A stretch of 64,000 nt of DNA from Lutjanus erythropterus (taxonomy: Eukaryota > Chordata > Actinopteri > Lutjaniformes > Lutjanidae): positions 32,454,801 to 32,518,800 of the forward strand of contig CM034597.1 in assembly GCA_020091685.1 (NCBI GenBank), given 5' to 3'. The notes beneath the pieces were generated by a model. That model saw nothing but the letters and a program-made list of their open reading frames with translations. It was not told the DNA's origin and did no database searches. Below, piece by piece: positions 12,838 through 24,262 of this stretch. Positions within the stretch are counted from its first letter, which is position 1. Each line of letters starts with the position of its first letter. The position numbers and the translations under genes were made by a program.

Positions 12838-12860
12838 GGGTGGGGGTGGGGGTGGGGGGG
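12838..12860 (+). other. G-quadruplex-type G-run
   Basis: Four runs of three or more G separated by single T residues (GGG-T-GGGGG-T-GGGGG-T-GGGGGGG) fit the intramolecular quadruplex pattern with one-base loops. It lies about 245 bases upstream of exon 4 in the direction of transcription. The G-rich strand is the DNA template strand, so the nos1ap transcript would carry the C-rich complement. Confidence 0.6.
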
Positions 12861-13526
12861 TTCTGGGTGGCAGGAGGAGCAGATGAGGGCTGGGATGATA
12901 CACAGAGCTACAGATTCAATAATATCACAATACCTGGGTGTCGATTCGATATGCCTTGCAATTCTTAAGTGTTGCAGTACTTCAAGTATTGCGATTTGAT
13001 GTAGCAATTTATTTTTATTTGCTTTTTTAAGGCTAGTCCATTGGAAAAAGTAGAATCAATTAATCTTACAGACAATTTTAGAGACTGCATATCAAATTTC
13101 CAAAAACAACGTACATCACATCACTTGTTCTGGGTTTTGTTCAATAGCATCATTGCTATTATGTATATTAGAGAAGTAAATAAAATAGCTTATGAAGTTA
13201 AATGCTACATTTAGTTGTTCCTGCTTGTCATGTTAGAATAATACATAAGGTAATAGATAACATTTTAGGGCAAAGTGAATAGAGGCCCTGCAAATTGCAC
13301 ATAGCACAAATCTAAGTTTTGACCCCTTGAGGCTGCTGTAGCAGGTCCGTGTAGATCTATTCATGTGAGGTCAGCAGCTATTAGTTTGTTTTCACACATC
13401 AGAGGAAATAAACGCCTGAAAGTCTGAGCACACGTGTTGTTTTATGTTACATATGTGAAGCAAAAAGGATCTATTTGTTAAGATAATATTACAGCAATGT
13501 TGATGCTAATTTCTGTTAGCTCTGTT

Positions 13527-13548
13527 CATAATGGGAATTCCCATTATG
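13527..13548. repeat. perfect 22-bp palindrome
   Basis: The half-site CATAATGGGAA followed directly by its reverse complement, centred on 13537/13538. It lies in the dispersed element 12885-13765. The related copy has only a partial version here (CAATGGGAATATGC), so the perfect symmetry may be particular to this copy. Confidence 0.85.
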
Positions 13549-13649
13549 TGTTAGCATTGAGCTAACTGACAAAGCACTAGTTGACTATTTTTTTCTTTTA
13601 AATGATTCAACAACCTAAAAATCGACTGAGGATTGAGAAAGAAAGGGAA

Positions 13650-13690
13650 TAATGATACTTTAGAGAATATTTTTCTCTGAAGTATCATTA
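13650..13690. repeat. hairpin-forming inverted repeat
   Basis: TAATGATACTTTAGAGA and TCTCTGAAGTATCATTA are 17-base arms with one mismatch around a 7-base A/T loop. Confidence 0.75.
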
Positions 13691-14089
13691 TAACTTATTG
13701 TCCCTCTGTTTTTTCTGTATTTACATGTACAGAATCAATATACTTGTATGTTTATGCCACCATGTAGGATGGCATGTAAGCCAATAAAAAATCGTTCTCT
13801 CTTCCAAAAAAGCTTTTTAAACCAACAAATAAATAAATTAAATACTATAATAATATACATTTTTGTCCCTTGTATAATCAAGAGTGAACTGATTATGTCA
13901 ATATGTGTAGATTGTATTCAAACATCTCCATTTTCTCCTTTTTCCTTTTGGCTGTTTATTTGTGTAAAATCAAGCCTCCAGTTTAATGTCACAATCAAAA
14001 TGTCAACACATGAGCACACAGAAATTATTCATATTGATTTCCATCTTCACAGACCTTTGTTGACTCAATCATTCAATCAGTCCCATCTC

Positions 14090-14340
14090 CGGTCTTTCAT
14101 TGGCTCAGACGCACTCAGAGATGTAAATAGATTGCTGACCGTCACACTTGACATTTCAGCTTTCTGGCCGGGGAGCCAAACGAGACAAGAGAGCAGGTGG
14201 AGGTGAAACATCTTTCTATCGACCGGCCTTTCATTCCAGACAGCCAATTAATCTGACATTGAGCCTTCGATGATGGCTTTAATATTTACCTCATCACAAC
14301 ACAGGAGGGATGTTCATTCAGATCACTCCCATCTCATTTC
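14090..14340. promoter_or_regulatory. possible conserved non-coding element in intron 3
   Basis: A mixed-composition block free of recognised repeats, rich in homeodomain-type and CCAAT-like words (TCATTGGCTCAGA, AGCCAATTAATCTGACATT, TAAATAGATTGCTGAC). This is a visual impression of non-repetitive, constrained-looking sequence; no alignment was possible. Confidence 0.2.
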
Positions 14341-14959
14341 TTCTTCATCTCTTTGAAGTTTGTTTTCAGTCAAGAAAAGTTGAGATTTTCAGGGCTTCAG
14401 AACTTTGGACCTGATACTTAAACGGCCTGGGGAAAAGCCTACTTGGACCCAAAATGAATTACTCATGAACGGACAGAGCTGATCTTAACAGACCTGAGGA
14501 TAATGGAGTTTCAGAGTGGGAAGATTCACGGTTCCTTATCTTTAACCGTTGTAAATTCCCATTTTGGTTCTTTCTTTTAATGACATCGTCAATGTTTCTC
14601 ATCGTGGAATGTTTTGTTTATGTAATTACTGTTAGTTTTAATTAGTTCAACCTGGCGGATGGCCGAAACTACAATACCCATTAACCCCAGCTGCCATTTC
14701 GCTGGAGAGGAAGCCAGTCAGAGCCACCATAGAGCTGCAGTGAGTTCAAAAAGCCTGTTGCACTATAGATGACTTAGGGCCTGTGTCCACATAACATTTT
14801 CCGCAGCATTTCCTTTCACTGGCGCTGTTGCACGGTCAAGTATCACCCCATTAGTGCTAATTATCTATTCGTTTGACTGTTTTCTTTTTTTCCTTTTTTT
14901 CAGTAAAGCAACAACAAGAAGATGCTTGCATATGGCCCTTCTTCATACACATGACACTG

Positions 14960-15020
14960 TGAGTCAAATCAAGCCAACACAGCAGGATTTGCATCTGGAC
15001 TACCTGCTTGAAGGTGTGTC
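14960..15020 (+). repeat. short dispersed repeat, copy 1 (GATTTGCATC)
   Basis: AAGCCAACACAGCAGGATTTGCATC followed by CTACCTGCTTGAAG is shared with 19548-19606, which has about 14 extra bases in between. It is probably a fragment of a larger dispersed repeat. Confidence 0.5.
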
Positions 15021-15574
15021 TCTGTGACCTCTTCTTGAGCCGAGTGGCTGTAAAATGCCAGTTAAACACATTTCATTATCTATGCATTCTTCACGATAAA
15101 ATTCCCAACATTTTGTTATCTAAAAACTTTTATTATGAAGCAGCTAAATCAGGAAAGGTCTGATTTTCATCAGCATTTCAACAGCGGAAACAAAATTTTA
15201 AACTTGGTGGTATTAATGAAATGCATCCAGAGAGTTCTAATTACTTGTTATTAACTTCTGTTTTACACTTTTCTAGCACTTTGTTGCTAATGAACTACCT
15301 GAGAGAGTTTTAATCAAAGTCCAAGATGCAGCAGTACTGAAATTGCGAGTCATTTAGCACTGTCTCTGGACAAAATGAATAATTCGATTTCTGGGAGCAG
15401 CGTCGCAAGAATAGCTTCTCCGACTTCGCAACCCATTTAAACCAAGATCTGCCCAAACATAACCAAGAGAGCACCATCACTGGCAGCAACAGCAGCAGGT
15501 TTAAGGCAGAAAGATATGTCATCAGAGATCAGAGTGGCTACAGCCAGTATGTTTTCCTTTGAAACGCCCATCGC

Positions 15575-16101
15575 AGGCCAGAATAACGTTTTTTGTTTGC
15601 CCATTTCAAGTTGTCTAATGAGTTAAAATTCATGCCGAATGTTCGCTAAATGAATAAATGTCTGTTTTAATAAATTATTAATATCTTTTAGAAGGAGTAC
15701 ATGTTTAGATCGGTGAAACAGAGCAGAGTTACATGTTGTTGTGGTGGAGTCTGAAGGTTGAGTTCAGCGACTACCTGCCTCAATACCTGCCAGAGTGTGT
15801 TCAGGCTTAGCTTTACATTGGCAGCTGGCAGTTTTAAACAGCTGACTTGCTGTCACTTATCATTGTCAAAATATTGTGTCACACTCGTCTTGTGCTCCTG
15901 TTCAGTGTCTCTGCATCTTGCAGGCTAACTGAACCGCTTAGAGTCCGGGGAGGAGGAGGCGGGGGGAAACAACTTACTTTAACTATTGATTGTATATTAT
16001 GCGACTTGCAACTGTATTTAATATGACATTTATGGCTGTAATTCACTATTTGGACTGTGGTACTCATTTCTGAATGCTAGTCTTACATATTTCTCCTTTA
16101 A
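15575..16101 (+). mobile_element. TTAA-terminated short element, AGGAG family, copy 1
   Basis: The right end TACATATTTCTCCTTTAA matches, inverted, the left end TTAAAGGAGCAATATGTA of the copy at 22490. TTTTGTTTGCCCATTTCAAG and the following ATGCCGAATGTTC match the same copy. Compared with that copy it has about 200 extra bases in the middle, including CTTGTGCTCCTG, which is also present at 52845-53343. The left terminus is not clear. Confidence 0.68.
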
Positions 16102-16949
16102 GAAGGAGCATTAAATGTCATGCTCAAAAAGCATCACATCAACTACTGAGTGGAGATTAAAGTTTGCTGATGTAGGATTTAGTATTTTAATAGGATTGCC
16201 ATTAGCTGATGCAGACCATCACCTGCTCTTCCTCAAGTCCACAATATAAAAGCATGACAATGGAGGAGACACTTACAGACAAAACAACCAGGTTATTAAA
16301 ATCATAAAGTATTCAGTCTGTGTGATCTTTTCATTGATATCAGTTACTATTAATCAAATATAAACCCCTGCTGATGATGCAGAGATTCCACAATGACTAC
16401 ACCAAACATAAAAACAGCTATGAAACCAGATTCAAGAGTGGCACACGCAATCAGGCAGATCTGATACATAATCATCAGATAGGGAAATTCTGTGCTGTCA
16501 CAGAATATTCTACATTTTATTAGAACGTTGCGTCATTCACACAGACTACTGTTCAAACACAAAAGGACAGCAACAGGCACACACTTGCAAATCTGAGCAT
16601 TTATGTTGGTGTAATAAAGACCCCGTTCCTTAGAGTACCATTAAGACAACTCAATTAAGCCTCGTTTTAATTAGACACTAATGTAAATCTGCGACGTACA
16701 TCTGGCTGCAAGAACAAGTCAAGGTCAGTTCATCTTCCTTTGTTTCGTACATCCAAAAGAGAAATCCTACAAATCCAAATTTTCCATTTCTTTATATGGC
16801 AATTGCTTGAGTAGCTTAGTTAAGTATATTAATTAATTAATGCATTAATTCATTTAATCCAGTAATTGTGTTTCATGACTGTTTGGTGAAGTCAACTTCT
16901 CAACAGCTGCCATTCTTTAAACTGCAGCACTAAAGTTATTTAGATTAGG

Positions 16950-17610
16950 CTTCTAATTAATCATTTTTTTTTATTATTGATTAAACTCAGATTATTTTCA
17001 CAATTAATTGTTTAGTCTATAAAATGTCAAAAAAACAAAAACAAACAAAAAATGTGGAAAACTCTCTTTACAATTTCCTAGAGCCCAAAGTGATGTTTTT
17101 AAACGTAGGGCTGGGGAATATATCAATATTATATTGTTCTAACCATCATATTATTTGTCTCTACACACTTAGTCATTATGTTCACATTATTGATAATTAT
17201 CAAAAAATCTCTGTTTAATAAATTGCAAAAGCACCAATAGTTATTCCTACATTATTGTCGCAATATTGAGGTGTTTGGTCAAAAATAGTGTGATTTCCAC
17301 TCATTTTATCACCGCAGCCCCTTCCACTCCTAGGAGTACACAACATGTTGACAGTCACAACTTACAATATCAATAATTATCAATATTGACTGACAAAAAC
17401 CTTCACTATCGTGATAGGTATCCTTAATAGAATTCCTTTGTCCAACCAACAGTCCCCAAGACTCCTCATTTACTTTCATAAATGACAAAGAAAACCAGCA
17501 AATTTTTGCTTGAGAAATGACTGAAATGATTAATCGATTACCAACATAGTTTGCAACTAATTTTCTTACGATCGACTAATAGATTAATCGACTAGCCTAA
17601 CCGTTGCTAG
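16950..17610 (+). repeat. AATCGATTAATC-type repeat, interrupted copy
   Basis: The left part (16950-17106) has the GTCTATAAAATGTCA and GAGCCCAAAGTGATG steps. The right part (about 17440-17610) has TTTGTCC, GAAAACCAGCAAA, TGATTAATCGATTACCAAC and CTAATAGATTAATCGACTAG. The two parts are consecutive in uninterrupted copies such as 33890-34205 and are separated here by an insertion at 17107-17440. Confidence 0.7.
17107..17440 (+). mobile_element. TAGGGCTGGGGAATATATC element inserted in an older repeat
   Basis: It begins with TAGGGCTGGGGAATATATC, typical of short hAT-like fish elements rich in ATATCAATATT words, and ends near CACTATCGTGATAGGTATCC. The host repeat resumes directly afterwards. Termini are degenerate and no target duplication could be fixed. 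Confidence 0.5.
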
Positions 17611-17720
17611 GGCTAGGTATCATTCAAAAATGATGAATACCAGTTACAGCAATGATACTTTGGCTTTGCTAAAGGTTCTTGAACGACAATCCCATATCCA
17701 CTGGAAGCAGCTGGAGAAAC
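17597..17720 (+). repeat. possible TAGGGCTAGGTATC-type fragment
   Basis: It starts TAGGGCTAGGTATCATTC at the edge of the preceding repeat. It resembles the 5' end seen at 8675; no right end was found. Confidence 0.3.
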
Positions 17721-18984
17721 TGTTTTAACTGCACACTTTACTCAACCTGGAAAACTGGACTGAAGAAACTGATGGAGTATCTGTACAAAACATAAATAAC
17801 TGTCCAAAGAAACCGTAGGGTGGCTAATCCAAGGAAGAAGACAAAGGAAATGACTGTATAGGTGGGTTTGTGGTACTGGGAAATAGTGACAGGGTGAAAC
17901 CTCTTACTTTCTTGTGCTAAAAGCAGCTAGCCCGGATCTACCAACCATAAACTTCAGGTGTATTGCTCTACTTCTACTGTCGGTCTGAAAGCAACACCAT
18001 GCTTGACTCTCTCCACCTGCCTGGGATTCAATTCCAGCGGACAATGTGATGAACAGACTCTGTGACGAGCAGGTTAATTGTACTGGATAGTTAAAAAGTC
18101 GCACAAACTTCACTTAATTACATATTCTGTGCAGATAAAGTAGACAGTGGTGAAAAAAACTTCTGCATGCATGCAACGCTGGATCCTGCATGCTTCCATG
18201 ACACGTAACGTTAGACAGCCAACCACCAGCATTATTAGATATTGGTACAAGCATGTTGAGTGCATGCTTGAGATACTACTTGGGTATTGAAATCCTGTAT
18301 CAAATGACAAGGTTTGAGCAGAAACTGGTAGCAACTTTCTAGCTAAGACAGAAGCTTTGTACACTGATTTTAAAGACATTATTGTACGAATCTTAACCGA
18401 CACTAAATCCAAAAAGATCAGGAAGTCATCAGAAGTTCATTCATTTCCTACTGGGTGAAGAAACCAGAGAAATGTGACTTCTGGGTGGACGGCTGAGAAA
18501 ATCTTGCCATGCTGACCTTTTCACAACCAGCAGTTGTCCACAGCCAATCGGATTTTTGATCTACCTTGACTCCCTATCAAAATGTAGACTGGAAGAACAA
18601 GTCAATAAGAGCGTCTGGCCCTCGCACACATCATCTGTCTGAATAAAGCAACAACAGGAGATGATGGTTGACACTCACTACTGTTATATTAAATATTAAA
18701 TACATTTTGGAGGACTGTCCAGCAGGGCAGCCTTAAACCTTGAATGATTCTGTCTGGATAAATGGATTGAGCTGAAAAAATGAATTCTGGTGAGGAGAAT
18801 GGACGGCATGACTAAATTAACTTCCCTTTGTTCCCATCCACTGGTTTTCCACCTGTCAGACTCTCTGTGATTCTCGGCGGGTGAAGTCGACTCCAGTCTG
18901 TCTCTGTGGATTACAGCTGTCAGCTTCACCACACCTGGACACACAGATCCACTTGTCTCCTGTCTCAACACTCCCCCAATCCCC

Positions 18985-19095
18985 TCCAGTTTCTTAAAGT
19001 TTACTCTTTACTCTTTTCTCCTCTTTAACTCCCTCCTCTCTTTCCATCCCCTCTCTTTACTCTTTAACATCTGTCCCTCTTTTCTTCTTCAGCTT
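18985..19095 (+). repeat. polypyrimidine tract
   Basis: About 110 bases of nearly pure C/T made of CTCTTTACTC-like words. It is purine-rich in the nos1ap transcript. Confidence 0.7.
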
Positions 19096-19547
19096 CCCCC
19101 AATACTCTCAAATCCTCTCAGGCCATTTGTCCTGCCTCACAATGTCTCCATTCTCACCTCTGTCTGCCGTCTAATTAAGACGAGGATCGATCACCACCTC
19201 CTGCTTTATACAGGAGGCAGGAAATGGATCTGGACTAGTTCTTTAAAGTGACTGACCAAGCATCTATAACATTTTATCACTGAATGAGCTCATCCAATAT
19301 CTTCTCACTCCCAACTCGTCAAAGATGGCAGCTTGGTCAGTGACCCTGTATTTCTGTAGTGCATGGCCATGTCTCCACCAATAAATTAGCAAATATGCAA
19401 AGTCAGATTAGACATTCAAAATAAAGCTTGCTGAGACACATGGTTGACGCTGTGAAATGGTCGAAGCTGAAGTCTAAGCAGCAGAGCTGCTACCCCTTTT
19501 TCACACACATGAGCTGGCTTGGCTTGACTCAGTTTGACTAGGCACGT

Positions 19548-19770
19548 CAGCCCAGCACAGCAAGGATTTGCATCCCTCATTACAGCAGAGCTACCTGCTT
19601 GAAGTAGGGATGGCTCAATACCACTTTTTCATGCCCGATACCAATATTGATACTGCAACCTTGAGTACCTGCGAATGCCAATTCCAAACCAATACCATTT
19701 TTTCCCCTTAGTAATACCTTTAATGTATTAATACCTCTACCTGGGTACACTTTGCTGGACTTAGCAGTCT
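19548..19770 (+). repeat. dispersed repeat copy 2 and adjoining TAGGGATGG element start
   Basis: 19548-19606 is the second copy of the GATTTGCATC / CTACCTGCTTGAAG repeat of 14960-15020. It is followed at 19608 by TAGGGATGGCTCAATACCAC and GATACCAATATTGATAC, typical of the 5' end of a hAT-like fish element whose right end I could not find. Confidence 0.45.
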
Positions 19771-21401
19771 AATAAACATGCTCAAACCCCACAACTTAAC
19801 TCATTTAATAATGCTGCTTTTTTATTTAAACTTTTAGAACTTTTCTCAAACATTTAAAATCAAATGTAATCTGTGTCGTGACAATTCTCTCTCTATGACA
19901 TGTTGCTCAAAGTTTTGAGTTCTGCACGGCTGAAAGCGAACATGAAACGGTAAAATAGAGCAGATACCTGAAAATACAAACAAGCAGAAGAGAAACTAAA
20001 CTTCAAACCACAGAGATTCAGTCAGAAGCTACAAAAGTACCGAGTAACTGAGACTTTTGAAAACCTCTTCATGTCTGATCTCCTGCACAGACATGAGGTG
20101 AGTCTCGCTACACAGGGAGAGAAGTGCGGTCGTCACGGGTCGGCCATGGTTGGCAAAATGTCGCTGCAGCTAACTTGCAGGTGGGACTGGCGCACTTTGG
20201 CCTTTCCCCAGAAAGGTCCATTTCAGATTAAAATAGACACAGCTCAGTATGTTAAAAAGAAGTCAACACTGACTTTAGGGTTTCATACAAACAGTGGTCT
20301 CCTGGGTAAAAATCATGTTTGCCCAGTTCATCACTGCCAACCTCCTCTACACGGGGACAGTCTTGCTTTTTCTACTACATCATATTTGTTGGGCTACATG
20401 TGCAACAAAGCAGTGTCTGTACAAGAAGCAGTAGTTGTAGAAGTTGCAAGGCTGTTACATTATGCATATTTTAAAAATGTCTGGCTGTAGACAGAAGCAT
20501 CAACTAAGAAGAGTGGGCACAACCAGTATACTAGTTTCAGCACACATGGAACAAAAACTGATAGACTGCTCACTAATTTATCCACAGCTGCTGTTTGTGC
20601 TTCCTTACATCAGCCTGATATCTGCAGGGAGCTGATGAGCTACGTGGCAGAGACAGACAAAATAAAATAGAATCCATTCACAGTTCACTTGACTACAGCG
20701 GCCACATCTCTTGTAATTAGAGATCATATCTCATCAGCGAACACAAACCAAGAGCACGAATCAGTGCACAAAGTCTTTTTTTCAGTCTGTTCTCCCTCTC
20801 TTAGTGGATACACAACAAAAAAAAGCCAGAGGCACCGAGCCACTTGGAGTCAGGACAGTCAGTCACAGTAAACTGTGGTGGGTGTCATGACTCAAATGCA
20901 GCCAGCAATCATGTACAACGCCTCGATGATAATACCTTTGTTGTACATTTTGTAATCGTGACATCTTCATAATGCAGACATTTCACACATTGTGTAAGAA
21001 CAAGAATCAATTTGTTGTATGATGCAGTCAAAAAAAAAAAAAATCAAAGGAAAATGATTCCTAGACAGAATCATAGCACAGTGCATTGCCTCCTCCATAT
21101 AAAATCAGCAGTTTCTTATCATAATGAGAGAGGATACTTTCATGTTAGGTTATATTTTTATGTAGAAAGAGAGCCAATCAAAGCCTAATAAAAAACTGTA
21201 GCCTATACTGAAATTGAAATTGGCTCGTTAGTACAAAAATATTCAGATTTATTTACTTGGCAGCACAAGATCTTGGCTATAGGATCAAAATCCTGCTTTG
21301 GATTTGAAATGACACCAACACACATAAATGCACCCAAGGAAGAAGATCCTTCTTTTCCAAGCAAAAGTAGGACAAAGTTCAAATAGAAAAGGGTCACTCA
21401 C

Positions 21402-21494
21402 TTTTTTCTTTTTCCTCAAGTTGACTTTCACGCCGTCTACAGACACCACGATGTTGACTTTTTTCTTCTTGATGTTTTTCACCTTGAACTCATA
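21402..21494 (-). CDS. nos1ap: nos1ap PTB-domain coding exon (probable exon 3)
   Basis: On the minus strand this 93-base, 31-codon exon starts [20 protein letters not shown] and ends [11 protein letters not shown], in phase 0 at both ends. The acceptor is a CT-rich tract ending TGCAG (21495-21499) and the donor is GTGAGT (21396-21401). The peptide matches the second part of the NOS1AP PTB domain, about mammalian residues 60-90. Differences from the mammalian protein as I recall it are conservative (for example Val for Ala after YEFK). Joined to the exon at 12536-12594 the frame continues directly as ...RKKKK-KKEWTW..., the arrangement of the mammalian isoform that lacks an extra five-residue LLLLQ insert. 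The two Lys-rich clusters lie at residues 9-12 and 28-31 of the exon. The previous exon (the YVGSLDVPRP segment) was looked for up to 64000 and not seen. Confidence 0.94.
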
Positions 21495-22489
21495 CTGCAG
21501 AGAGAAGACAGACAGCGATGTATTAATATTTGGGGGGGATTAAGGTAGACAGTGACATTGTTACAGCCTCTCAAATATTTGAAGACGGATCAGTCCAGGT
21601 CAGGCCCGGAGGAAATGTTACAGAGGACAGTATCAAAGGGAAGAATATGATGTTCATTCACACATTTTATTAACAAAGTTATATTGGGGTCATTGTGTTA
21701 AACAATGACTTTACCATATCCATCTTAAAATGCAGTTAAAGCCACTACTCAAGCTCCGTGTTGAAGGGGATTTTACACCGATGGATGACCAGGGACGCTG
21801 TAATGTTTTCTGTTCCCATCAGAAACTGAAGTGTGACTGAGTCACAAATACATCAGCCTGAGACTAAAAACATGAAAGCAAGGATGACTGTCAGGATCAC
21901 AACTGATACAAATAAAAGAATTTGAAAAAAAAATGTTTTCCAGCGGAAAAATATCCTTCTGCTCCTTTCACTATCATGTCATACCATCTTTACATCCCTG
22001 TAGTTCCCTCCCTTTAATTAGTTGGCAAAAAATGTACTTAGCCACGGATAAAATAGGACAAACATTTAAGTACATCAGAGCTGAATGCTGTCTTAGTACA
22101 AACGGTCATACAAAATAAAACACTGCCTGAAATAAACAATATTTGGATTAATTAAGACAGACGTATCAACCATGGCGTTGAATCACACTATTCTCCTTCT
22201 GGTTACTGGAGTTGACAGATTCAAAATTGAGTAAAAACAGACTGTATGAGCTGTGTGATTTGGGAATCCCAGGTTGTTGGGTTTTTTTTGCACATATTAG
22301 TGTTAATATCTAATGACAAGTTTTGACAAAACAGAAATAATCTATTACACAGAGATGACAGAAAATTGCAAAGGTTATTTAACTTCAGTATTGAAGTTTC
22401 TTAACTTTGTCTCAAAAAGATGGAGCACAAAGCAAGAAAGAATATTTAAGTGGTATTTATTCCAGTTTCTCTATTATTATTAATACAAC

Positions 22490-22831
22490 TTAAAGGAGCA
22501 ATATGTAGCAAATGTACATGCAAAAATGAGTACAGCAGTCTAATTAGTGAGTTGGAGCCATAGACTATCTATGAAATAGGTTGAAATCCTGTTATAAAAT
22601 TTATAACTGAAGCCACTTGCAACTCATAAACAGACACCTGCTCATTTGATGAACATTTGGCATTAATGTGAACTCTAATTAACTTGAAATGGGCAAACAA
22701 AAACAGAAATGTCAAAAGGGGGACACTGCAGCTGTGGCGTTGCTGTCAGAGAAGCAAGTATTCCAACTTAATATGATTCCTTGACGTGTGGTGTTTCATT
22801 ACAGTAAATATATTACAGACTTCTCCTTTAA
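22490..22831 (-). mobile_element. TTAA-terminated short element, AGGAG family, complete short copy
   Basis: Left end TTAAAGGAGCAATATGTA and right end ACTTCTCCTTTAA are inverted repeats with TTAA at both outer edges. The whole unit is 342 bases. In reverse complement it aligns with 15575-16101 and 52845-53343, but lacks their central segment of about 200 bases. There is no coding potential; it is a non-autonomous element. Confidence 0.75.
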
Positions 22832-24246
22832 TGACTATAAAATTCATTTGAGCAAAGGACTTAACACTTGACAGAAGCTGAATGTGACCAAAAGCAAAGA
22901 GACAGTGACTGGAGTGGTCAGTGGTGAGAAAAGAAACAAAGAAACTGAATTCCTGAGCTGAACTTTCACACTTTGCCACCTAAGAATCATAATAAGAATA
23001 ATATTGACAGAGCTGGTGTTCCCATCCACTCCAATTCAATGCTTCAGAGTAATGATGAACAGAATTGTCACAGAAAATGACAGCCGTCCCTGCTGAACAA
23101 ACGTAGCTTGGCCGGCAGACCTCTGTCACAGTCAATTTACACACAATAGATCACACTGAGACAGTTTCCATCGACTCCGCTGCTTTTAATGGAGCTGCGT
23201 ATCACGTCAAACAACAACACTGCAGCAGGCGACCACAGTCGATACAGTACGGACACGCACTGTTTGCATACCAAACACAATGCAGGTATAAAAAGTGAAT
23301 TGTATGCTAACAAACATGGAGCCAGGAGACTGCCAAACTCCCTCTCCCACAATCCCCTGCATGCTGATGGTTTTCTGAATTAGTGGGATGGAATTGAGTC
23401 GTATAGAACCACCTGTCACGAAAGCCTGGAGAGACATTAGCTCCAAGTACCGTCTGCGTGTCTGTTTCCATCTTTCAGAAGTCTCATTGAGTTGGCTACT
23501 TGGTGTGTCTTGCTGAGCGATAGATAATTGTGTTTCTGAATGTGGACGCTCATTAATGCTGCGCTAGCAAGCGATTTTATGCAGGGAAGCTACTGTGTTA
23601 TGAGCCCGAGATGCTGCGAGATTCACCCTGTTTGCTCAAATTAAATTCTAGTCTCCGGTATTGGTGCTCGAGGGAAATCTGCTCAGCGCAAGGAAGTGAG
23701 AAATCGAAACACGAGAGAGACAGCAGGAAAATGGCAATGGCAATGAGACACTACTCTGTCCAAACAAGCTGACAAGTTGACTTACTTAACCACCTCCAGC
23801 AAACAGTGAAAAAAAAAACAAAAACCAACATTTAGTTGACCGATACCACCGGAGGTTTTCAGTTTAATGAAGTCCTTTAAGCTCTCAAAAGTGACCTTGC
23901 GGTTTTACTCAGAGCTGCCAAAAATCCAAAGTTACTGGCTGCACTTGTGGCACAGAATCTGCAATGTCATATACTGCTGCTCTAAAGAAAATGTCAGGGT
24001 TTATCACTTGCTGTGTTTGCATTCAATCACCTCTAAATCAAATCTAAATGCAGATGCTTTTTTTGAACTTTATCTGTCATGTTTTCCCTGCAGCTTGGTG
24101 GCACTTTGTGTCAATCAATCTGTCAATATTCCAGCTATCGTAGCTGTCAGTCACCGTCTCTCATCCCCTGCTCTGTTCTCTGTGGTGTTGCTCCAGACCT
24201 GCTTAATAGTGACTGGGTTTTCTCTATTTCAGTTGCAATCGCCTTG

Positions 24247-24262
24247 TAAAAAAAAAAAAAAA
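24247..24262. repeat. A-tract
   Basis: A run of about 16 A residues following CTTGTA. There is no retroposed gene upstream of it that I can recognise. Confidence 0.6.

Larger units (their letters stand above)
12885..13765 (+). mobile_element. hAT-like element, diverged copy of 43057-43702
   Basis: It starts with AGGGCTGGGATGATAC and aligns in inverse orientation with the copy at 43057-43702. Shared landmarks are the ATTCTTAAG region, ATTTGCTTTTTT, GACCCCTTGAGGCTGCTGTA, ATTACAGCAATG, and TGTTAGCATTGAGCTAA near 13549. The right end is degenerate and set approximately; no clear target duplication was found. There is no coding potential. Confidence 0.6.
12595..21401 (-). other. nos1ap: nos1ap intron 3 (complete, 8,807 bp)
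   Basis: This is the complete intron between the two coding exons, with donor GTGAGT at 21401 and acceptor CAG at 12595. It contains a G-run, a palindrome-bearing dispersed element (12885-13765), a TTAA-terminated element (15575-16101), an interrupted AATCGATTAATC-type repeat (16950-17610) and two copies of a short GATTTGCATC-containing repeat. A search for a 15-base LLLLQ micro-exon with flanking AG and GT found none by eye. In 13770-14080, 14345-14950, 15020-15570, 16110-16940, 17725-18980, 19100-19530 and 19770-21395 nothing else is recognisable. The block 14090-14340 is listed separately as a possible conserved element. Confidence 0.9.

Noticed and set aside
20071..20490. 139-residue plus-strand frame as a gene
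   Set aside because: No recognisable domain, no splice or promoter context, and it lies on the antisense strand of nos1ap intron 3 next to repeat fragments.
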